A stretch of 64,000 nucleotides of DNA from Pseudomonas putida (lineage in GTDB: Bacteria > Pseudomonadota > Gammaproteobacteria > Pseudomonadales > Pseudomonadaceae), in the NCBI RefSeq assembly GCF_001941965.1, contig NZ_MKZO01000058.1, positions 248,001 to 312,000 of the forward strand, given 5' to 3'. Shown piece by piece: positions 58,868 through 64,000 of the stretch; position 1 is the stretch's first letter; every line of letters begins with the position of its first letter. The position numbers and the translations under genes were made by a program. The notes below the pieces were generated by a model. It saw only the letters and a list, made by a program, of their open reading frames with translations, was not told where the DNA came from and searched no databases.

Positions 58868-59845
58868 TCAGCCCAGAACGATCTGGTTCTTCCCTTGCCG
58901 CTTCGCCTGATACATCGCCGCATCCGCCCGCGCGAACAGGTCATCCAGCACCCCATCCTCGCCGTTGAGCCCGGTCAGCCCCTGGCTCACGGTAATCCCA
59001 TAGGTCTGCCCTTCATGACTGAAGCTCAGCCGCTGGATCTCCCGCTGCAAGCGCTGCGCCACCTGCATGGCCATCTCCGGCGGACACCCCGGGAACACCG
59101 CGGCAAACTCCTCGCCACCAATCCGTCCGAACAGATCCCCGCGCCGTAGCGCCGCCTTGCCGCTGTCGGCGATCCGCTGCAACACCTGGTCCCCCTCGGG
59201 ATGCCCGTAGGTGTCGTTGACCTGCTTGAAATCATCGATATCCAGCAACAGGAACGACAACGGCGTGCCCTCCACCCGCGCCCGGTCGAAGGCCTCGCCG
59301 GCGCATTCGAAGAAGTGCCGGCGGTTGCTGCTCTGGGTCAGCACGTCGGTGGTGGCCAGGCGCTGCAGCTCGCCTTCGAGCTGCTTCTTGTCGGTGATGT
59401 CCTCGGCCATGCCTACCACGATCACCCGCTGGCCTTCGCCCTGCTGGTTGATAAAGCACTTGTCGCTGAGCCAGCGCACCTGGCCGTCGGCGGCAATGAT
59501 TCGGTATTCGCGGTCTTCCACCGCGCCCTTGACCAGCACCTCGGCCAGGGTGCGCTCGGCGTAGTCGAGGTCGTCGGGGTAGATCGCGTCGCGCCACTGG
59601 TTGTAGTCGGCCAGCAACAGGCTGGCGGAGCGACCGAAGATGCGCTCGTAGGCCGGGCTGACATAGAGGACCTGACGGCTCTCCCAATCGAAGGCCCAAA
59701 GTACGGCGTTGACACTGTCCAGCAGCGAGCTGAACAGCTGCTCGCGCTCGCTCAGGCGGGCGACTTCGCCCTGGGCGTGCATCAAGGCCAGCAGCGTCTG
59801 GGCAGCTTCTGGAGGTGCGGTGAACGGCGGGGTGTTCTTGACCAT
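58868..59845 (-). CDS. PAS-GGDEF diguanylate cyclase
   Basis: Makes the second messenger c-di-GMP. It is 325 residues. A PAS domain at about 35-160 (VNAVLWAFDWESRQVLYVSP; DREYRIIAADGQVRWLSDKC) is followed by a GGDEF domain with active-site motif RIGGEEFAAV and an intact inhibitory site RRGD five residues before it, so it should be active and feedback-limited. No membrane span is seen. I chose ATG 59845 (MVKNTPPFT). Confidence 0.9.
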   Translation of the reverse strand: MVKNTPPFTAPPEAAQTLLALMHAQGEVARLSEREQLFSSLLDSVNAVLWAFDWESRQVLYVSPAYERIFGRSASLLLADYNQWRDAIYPDDLDYAERTLAEVLVKGAVEDREYRIIAADGQVRWLSDKCFINQQGEGQRVIVVGMAEDITDKKQLEGELQRLATTDVLTQSSNRRHFFECAGEAFDRARVEGTPLSFLLLDIDDFKQVNDTYGHPEGDQVLQRIADSGKAALRRGDLFGRIGGEEFAAVFPGCPPEMAMQVAQRLQREIQRLSFSHEGQTYGITVSQGLTGLNGEDGVLDDLFARADAAMYQAKRQGKNQIVLG

Positions 59846-59984
59846 GTTCGCAGTACTTCTAGTAAGGCGCAGGGAGTGGCCACGGCCCGGCCCGCCAGGC
59901 GGGCGACATATCTGGTAAGAACTTGATTTCGGGGGGAAGTTCCGAAACGGGCGCCCCAGAACGGGGCGCACCGATCAGTGGCCG

Positions 59985-61169
59985 TCAGGCCAGGGCAGGG
60001 CGCAGCGAGTAGGTTTTCAGCTGTGCGGCGAACTCGCGCAGGGAGTGGATGCCGCTGGCCTCGGCCTCGTGCACCCAGTCCTTGATGGCCGCGAGCATGT
60101 CGTGGCCGTTGGCGCTGGTGCGGGCCCAGATCTGCTGCAGGGCCAGGCGCTTCTCGTAGATCACCTTCAGCGCGTGGCTGTGCTCGAGCATGGTCTGGAT
60201 GCGCTGGTGATGGCGGTCCTCCAGCAGGCTGGTCTCCCGCGAAAGCAGGCGCTTGGCGCGGCGGAACTGGTGGCGCACCGAGTCGTCGACCCGGGCCAGC
60301 TCCTGCTTGACCAGCGGCGCGATCACCAGCTTGCGGTACTGGGCCATGATCTGGAAGCGGTTGTTGAGGATCGCCATGGCGGTGTCCATGTCCAGCTGGC
60401 CCTTGCCTTCGACCCGGTGGGCGATCGGCGCGACGCGCTGCACCTTGGCCAGGCGCAGCCAGGTGAACAGCTTGATCCAGGCCCAGCCCATGTCGAACTC
60501 CCAGCGCTTGACCGAGAGCTTGGCCGAGTTGGGGTAGGTGTGGTGGTTGTTGTGCAGCTCTTCACCGCCGATCACGATGCCCCAGGGCACGAGATTGGTG
60601 GCGGCATCCTTGCATTCGAAGTTGCGATAGCCCACCGCATGGCCCAGGCCGTTGACCACGCCGGCGGCCCAGAACGGAATCCACATCATCTGCACCGCCC
60701 AGATGGTGACGCCGATGGTGCCGAACAGCAGCAGGTCGATCAGCGCCATCAGGGCGATACCGCCGAGCTTGTAGCGGCTGTAGAGGTTGCGCTCGATCCA
60801 GTCCTCGGGGCAGTTCTTGCCGTAGATGCGCAGGGTTTCCGGGTTCTGCGCCTCGGCGCGGTACAGCTCGGCGCCCTTGCGCAGCACGGTGGACAGGCCC
60901 TTGATCACCGGGCTGTGCGGGTCGTCCACGGTTTCGCATTTGGCGTGGTGCTTGCGGTGGATGGCGGTCCATTCGCGGGTGTTCTGCGCCGTGGTCAGCC
61001 ACAGCCAGAAGCGGAAGAAGTGCTTGAGCCCGGCATTCAGCTCCAGGGAGCGGTGCGCCGAATAGCGGTGCAGATAGACCGTGACCGCGACGATGGTCAC
61101 GTGGGTCATCAGCAGGGTGACCGCCAGCAGTTGCCAGGCCGACAGGTCGAGTAAACCGTAGTACCACAT
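59985..61169 (-). CDS. desA: Membrane fatty acid desaturase, DesA-like
   Basis: Introduces a double bond into membrane phospholipid acyl chains (delta-9), using a di-iron centre. It is 394 residues with the three histidine boxes HRYSAHR, HRKHH and HNNHH and four hydrophobic segments. The C-terminal 130 residues are helical and soluble. The neighbour order desA / GGDEF-EAL / small protein / sbp matches P. aeruginosa PA0286-PA0283, which supports the name. It is divergent from the next gene. Confidence 0.92.
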   Translation of the reverse strand: MWYYGLLDLSAWQLLAVTLLMTHVTIVAVTVYLHRYSAHRSLELNAGLKHFFRFWLWLTTAQNTREWTAIHRKHHAKCETVDDPHSPVIKGLSTVLRKGAELYRAEAQNPETLRIYGKNCPEDWIERNLYSRYKLGGIALMALIDLLLFGTIGVTIWAVQMMWIPFWAAGVVNGLGHAVGYRNFECKDAATNLVPWGIVIGGEELHNNHHTYPNSAKLSVKRWEFDMGWAWIKLFTWLRLAKVQRVAPIAHRVEGKGQLDMDTAMAILNNRFQIMAQYRKLVIAPLVKQELARVDDSVRHQFRRAKRLLSRETSLLEDRHHQRIQTMLEHSHALKVIYEKRLALQQIWARTSANGHDMLAAIKDWVHEAEASGIHSLREFAAQLKTYSLRPALA

Positions 61170-61279
61170 AGGTGGAAGTGCCCTCTTAGAGCGGTTGAAC
61201 AGCGATGGTCATTATTACCACCATGTCAAATAAAACCAGTCGGCCTTTTAGATAAGAGGTCAACCGGGAAAACTATCCC

Positions 61280-61285
61280 TATAAT
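61280..61285 (+). promoter_or_regulatory. -10 box before the GGDEF-EAL gene
   Basis: A perfect TATAAT stands 33 bases before the chosen ATG. No good -35 is seen at 16-18 bases (AGGTCA at 17), so an activator or an unusual spacing may be involved. Confidence 0.4.
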
Positions 61286-61318
61286 GCCCCATCTTTTGAT
61301 GTGGGCATCCGAGACGCT

Positions 61319-63211
61319 ATGTCTGTTTCCGCACGAGAAGCCTTGCGCATGGCCGCGCTGTACCTGGGGCTGTCGCTGTTGTGGCTGGTCGTATCTGATC
61401 AAATATTAAGCAGTGTTTTCGATGATCCGGTGGAAAGGGCCGGCTGGCAGCTGATCAACGCCTATGTCTGGGCGGGCTGCAGCGCCTTGCTCATCTTTTT
61501 CTCGCGAGTACGACTGCTCAACTTCATCGGGGTCGGCGCGCGCCTGCGGCGTGAAGACCGCGAGCGCCTGCGCATGGCCGCCGCCGTGTTCGACAGCACC
61601 CTGGAAGGCGTACTGGTCAGCAATGGCGACGGGATCATCGTCCACGTCAACCGCGCCTTCATGAACATCACCGGCTACAGCCGTGACGAGGTTATCGGCC
61701 AGCGACCCAACAAGTTCAAGTCCGGACGCCACGACCAGGCCTTCTACCAGACCATGTACGCCACCCTGCACGAGAAAGGCGAGTGGAGCGGTGAAGTGTG
61801 GAACCGACGCAAGAGCGGCGAAGTGTACCCGCAATGGCAAACCATATGCGCAATTCGCGACGATAGCGGGCGTTTGACACACTATGTTGCAGTTTTCAGC
61901 GATATCAGTGCCATCAAACACACCGAGCGTGAACTGGCCCACCTGGTCCACCATGACCCGCTGACCAACCTGCCCAACCGCCTATTGTTCAACGACCGCG
62001 CCGCCCAGGCGCTGGCTGCGGCGCAGGTCAACAAGCGCGGCTGCGCCTTGCTCTTGCTCGACCTCGACCACTTCCAGAACATCAACGACAGCCTGGGCCA
62101 CAACATTGGCGACCAGTTGCTCAAGGCCGTGGCCGACCGCCTCAAGCTGGTGATCGACCCGGGCGTGACCCTGGCCCGGCTGGGCGGCGACGAATTCGCC
62201 ATTCTCAGCGAGAACTGTGGCCAGGTCGCGCAAGCGGCGGACCTGGCCCAGTTGATCGTCAATGTGCTGAAAGAGCCCTACGAGCTGGAACATCATCGCC
62301 TGTTCAGTACGGTCAGCATCGGCATCAGCCTGTTCCCGGGCGATGCGCAGAGCGCCGAGCAACTGCTGCGCAACGCCGATGCAGCGCTGTTCAAGGCCAA
62401 GAGCAATGGCCGCTCCGGCTACGCGCTGTACACCGAAGAACTCACCGCCCATGCCCAGCAGCGGGTGGAGACGGCCAGCGAACTGCGCCGGGCCCTGGAG
62501 CAGGACGAGTTGCGGGTCTACTACCAGCCGGTGCACGACCTGTTCAGCGGCAAGATGATCGGCGCCGAGGCCTTGGTGCGCTGGGAGCATCCGCAGCGCG
62601 GGATGATCTCGCCGGGGGAATTCATCCCGATTGCCGAGCGCACCGGGCTGATCGCCGATATCGACATGTGGGTGATGCGCCAGGCCTGCCAGCAGATGGT
62701 GCGCTGGCTGGGGGAGGGCAAGGTCCTCGACTTCGTCGCCTGCAACGTCTCCAGCCGGCTGTTTGCCCACCGCGAGATGTACAAGCAGGTCGCCCAGGTG
62801 CTGGCCGACACCGGGCTGGAGCCGTCGCGGCTGGAGGTCGAGGTGACCGAAAGCGCGGTGATGGACGATCACGAAGTGGCGCTGGAGCAACTTCATCGCC
62901 TGCGCGACCTGGGCTTGCGCCTGGCCATCGATGACTTCGGCACCGGCTATTCCTCGCTACTGCGGCTCAAGCGCTTGCCGGTGCAGAAGCTGAAGATCGA
63001 CCAGGGCTTCGTCGCCGGTTTGCCCGGGGATGACGATGACGTGGCGATTGTCCGGGTGATCATCGCCCTGGCGCGGAGCATGGGCATGGCGATCCATGCC
63101 GAGGGCATCGAGCAGTCGGAGCAGGCGCGTTTCCTGCTGGAGCACCAGTGCGACATGGGGCAGGGGTACTGGTATGGGCGGCCGGTGCCGGCTCGGGATC
63201 TTAGGTTTTGA
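61319..63211 (+). CDS. Membrane PAS-GGDEF-EAL c-di-GMP turnover protein
   Basis: A 630-residue inner-membrane protein. Two spans at about 10-32 and 45-65 are followed by PAS (about 85-200), GGDEF (about 210-370, motif RLGGDEFAIL intact, no RxxD inhibitory site) and EAL (about 385-630, EAL intact in GAEALVRWEHP, and DDFGTGYSSL loop intact). By sequence both enzymes could work; in many such proteins the phosphodiesterase dominates. The start is not certain: ATG 61319 is preferred over GTG 61301. It corresponds in position to P. aeruginosa PA0285. Confidence 0.9.
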   Translation: MSVSAREALRMAALYLGLSLLWLVVSDQILSSVFDDPVERAGWQLINAYVWAGCSALLIFFSRVRLLNFIGVGARLRREDRERLRMAAAVFDSTLEGVLVSNGDGIIVHVNRAFMNITGYSRDEVIGQRPNKFKSGRHDQAFYQTMYATLHEKGEWSGEVWNRRKSGEVYPQWQTICAIRDDSGRLTHYVAVFSDISAIKHTERELAHLVHHDPLTNLPNRLLFNDRAAQALAAAQVNKRGCALLLLDLDHFQNINDSLGHNIGDQLLKAVADRLKLVIDPGVTLARLGGDEFAILSENCGQVAQAADLAQLIVNVLKEPYELEHHRLFSTVSIGISLFPGDAQSAEQLLRNADAALFKAKSNGRSGYALYTEELTAHAQQRVETASELRRALEQDELRVYYQPVHDLFSGKMIGAEALVRWEHPQRGMISPGEFIPIAERTGLIADIDMWVMRQACQQMVRWLGEGKVLDFVACNVSSRLFAHREMYKQVAQVLADTGLEPSRLEVEVTESAVMDDHEVALEQLHRLRDLGLRLAIDDFGTGYSSLLRLKRLPVQKLKIDQGFVAGLPGDDDDVAIVRVIIALARSMGMAIHAEGIEQSEQARFLLEHQCDMGQGYWYGRPVPARDLRF

Positions 63212-63315
63212 GCTTCAAGCTCTAAGCTTCAAGCTGCAAAAAAGGGCAAAGGCAGTCCGGTGCAACGCCGACTGCTTTTTCTTATGACTTAAAGCTTGAA
63301 GCTTGAAGCTGTTTT
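63212..63315. repeat. Large inverted repeat of AAGCTTCAAGCT units
   Basis: Two clusters of AGCTTCAAGCT-like units (63212-63237 and its inverse at about 63287-63311) enclose a terminator. The full structure would be a long cruciform ending the GGDEF-EAL gene. It is a different repeat family from the REPs in the rest of the window. Confidence 0.7.
63252..63280 (+). terminator. Terminator of the GGDEF-EAL gene
   Basis: GCAGTCcGG...CCGACTGC forms an 8-bp stem with one bulge, followed by TTTTTC. It is nested inside the larger inverted repeat. Confidence 0.75.
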
Positions 63316-63329
63316 TCAGTTATATAAAA

Positions 63330-63354
63330 ATTCTTAAATAGTATTTTTAAGAAT
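63330..63354. promoter_or_regulatory. AT-rich palindrome upstream of oscA
   Basis: ATTCTTAAA-TAGTATT-TTTAAGAAT is a perfect 9-base inverted repeat, 93 bases before oscA. Since oscA and sbp respond to sulfur in Pseudomonas, a CysB site is the first candidate, but the match to a CysB consensus cannot be judged by eye. Confidence 0.45.
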
Positions 63355-63446
63355 ATTCAGCCCCCCCTAAGATTGCTCCCACACCAGGCGCAGTCACCTT
63401 CCTACACATGCTGCTCCAGGGCCCCCTCATTTTCAGGAGCACGAGC

Positions 63447-63629
63447 ATGAGCGCATCTCTGCGTAGCGTTGACGGTCAGGACGAAGCCACCATCCTGCGT
63501 GAAATCCAGAGCGCCCTGCGCGACCTGCGCTTCGGCGCCGTGGAAATCACCGTGCACAACGCGCAAGTCGTGCAGATCGAACGCAAGGAAAAATTCCGCC
63601 TGCAGAACCCGGGCAACAAGCCGAGCTAA
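63447..63629 (+). CDS. oscA: OscA-like small sulfur-starvation protein
   Basis: A 60-residue DUF2292/YezD-type protein (ILREIQSALRDLRFGAVEIT; NAQVVQIERKEKFRL). In Pseudomonas, OscA is needed for use of organosulfur compounds under stress and lies just upstream of sbp, as here. ATG 63447 follows CAGGAGC by six bases. It is 54 bases from sbp and probably co-transcribed. Confidence 0.88.
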   Translation: MSASLRSVDGQDEATILREIQSALRDLRFGAVEITVHNAQVVQIERKEKFRLQNPGNKPS

Positions 63630-63683
63630 GCTCGCGCGTCCCAGGTCTACCTAATTAGAAAAAAGCCAATCGGGAGCTTCACC

Positions 63684-64000
63684 ATGTCTATCCGCCGTTA
63701 TGCCCTGGCCGCACTCGCCAGTGCTGTTTTTGCCGGTTCCGCCATCGCCAAGGACTACGAGCTGCTGAACGTGTCCTATGACCCTACCCGCGAGCTGTAT
63801 CAGCAGTACAACGCCGAGTTCATCAAGCACTGGCAACAGGCCAACCCCAGCGACAAGGTGAAGATCCAGCAATCCCACGGTGGCTCGGGCAAACAGGCCC
63901 GTGCAGTGATCGACGGCCTGCGCGCCGACGTGGTGACCCTGGCCCTGGCCGGCGACATCGACGAAGTCGCCAAGCTCGGCAAGACCCTGCCGGAGAACTG
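63684..64000 (+). CDS. sbp: Sulfate-binding periplasmic protein, N-terminal part (window edge)
   Basis: The receptor of the sulfate/thiosulfate ABC importer. The signal peptide MSIRRYALAALASAVFAGSA ends AIA/KDYELLNVSYDPTRELYQ, the hallmark start of mature Sbp. The conserved SHGGSGKQARAVIDGLRADV sulfate-site segment follows. The frame is open to the window end, so about two thirds of the protein is missing. GGGAGC precedes the ATG. Confidence 0.95.
   Translation, partial: MSIRRYALAALASAVFAGSAIAKDYELLNVSYDPTRELYQQYNAEFIKHWQQANPSDKVKIQQSHGGSGKQARAVIDGLRADVVTLALAGDIDEVAKLGKTLPEN

Overview
This window looks like a Pseudomonas chromosome of the fluorescens/putida type. The DNA is GC-rich and carries seven paired REP (REPIN) elements built on one palindromic core. 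Recognisable Pseudomonas neighbourhoods are present: ssuEADCBF beside a 1-Cys peroxiredoxin, AraC-type pobR beside pobA, gabDT, and desA / dual GGDEF-EAL / oscA / sbp.

Layout. 1-1512: end of gshA and a TetR regulator. 1592-10109: a sulfur-acquisition block with the ssu sulfonate operon, an LsfA-like peroxiredoxin, an OprD-family porin and a lone tauA. 10327-13547: an unknown protein, then pobA/pobR for 4-hydroxybenzoate. 13552-31243: a 17.7 kb single-direction cluster of twelve genes. It holds SrfA-, SrfB- (actin/Hsp70 fold) and SrfC-like (P-loop GTPase-like) proteins, three von Willebrand A proteins, a tail-anchored proline-rich protein, a MacB/FtsX-type ABC exporter pair, a SUMF1/FGE-fold secreted protein without the catalytic cysteine, and two coiled-coil lipoproteins. 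The gene set suggests an envelope-spanning machine whose function is not known to me. 31502-35256: two nearly identical YcaC-like hydrolase genes flank an Xre-RES toxin-antitoxin pair and an unknown secreted protein. A decayed RES tail and a 12-bp tandem repeat follow the second copy.

35358-46602: an 11.2 kb integrated island in the 3' end of tRNA-Arg(CCG), bounded by perfect 49-bp direct repeats. It has an integrase, an AlpA/Xis-like HTH gene, small early genes, an iteron-like region and a complete HK97-type head and packaging module (capsid, protease, portal, HNH, TerS, TerL, connector, adaptor). It has no tail tube, tape measure, fibre or lysis genes. This matches the capsid-forming phage-inducible chromosomal islands (cf-PICIs), satellites that make their own heads and take tails from a helper phage. 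Unusually, a lambda gpI-like tail-tip assembly gene sits between capsid and protease.

46811-54155: a GntR-led operon with an AprA-like flavoprotein, an AprB-like ferredoxin, an ABC importer, a HEAT-repeat protein and a DUF971 protein, probably for a reduced-sulfur or related substrate. 54490-57388: gabD and gabT. 57532-63211: c-di-GMP and signalling genes (a degenerate receiver-HDOD protein, a PAS-GGDEF and a PAS-GGDEF-EAL protein) around the desA desaturase. 63447-64000: oscA and the start of sbp, which return to sulfur metabolism.
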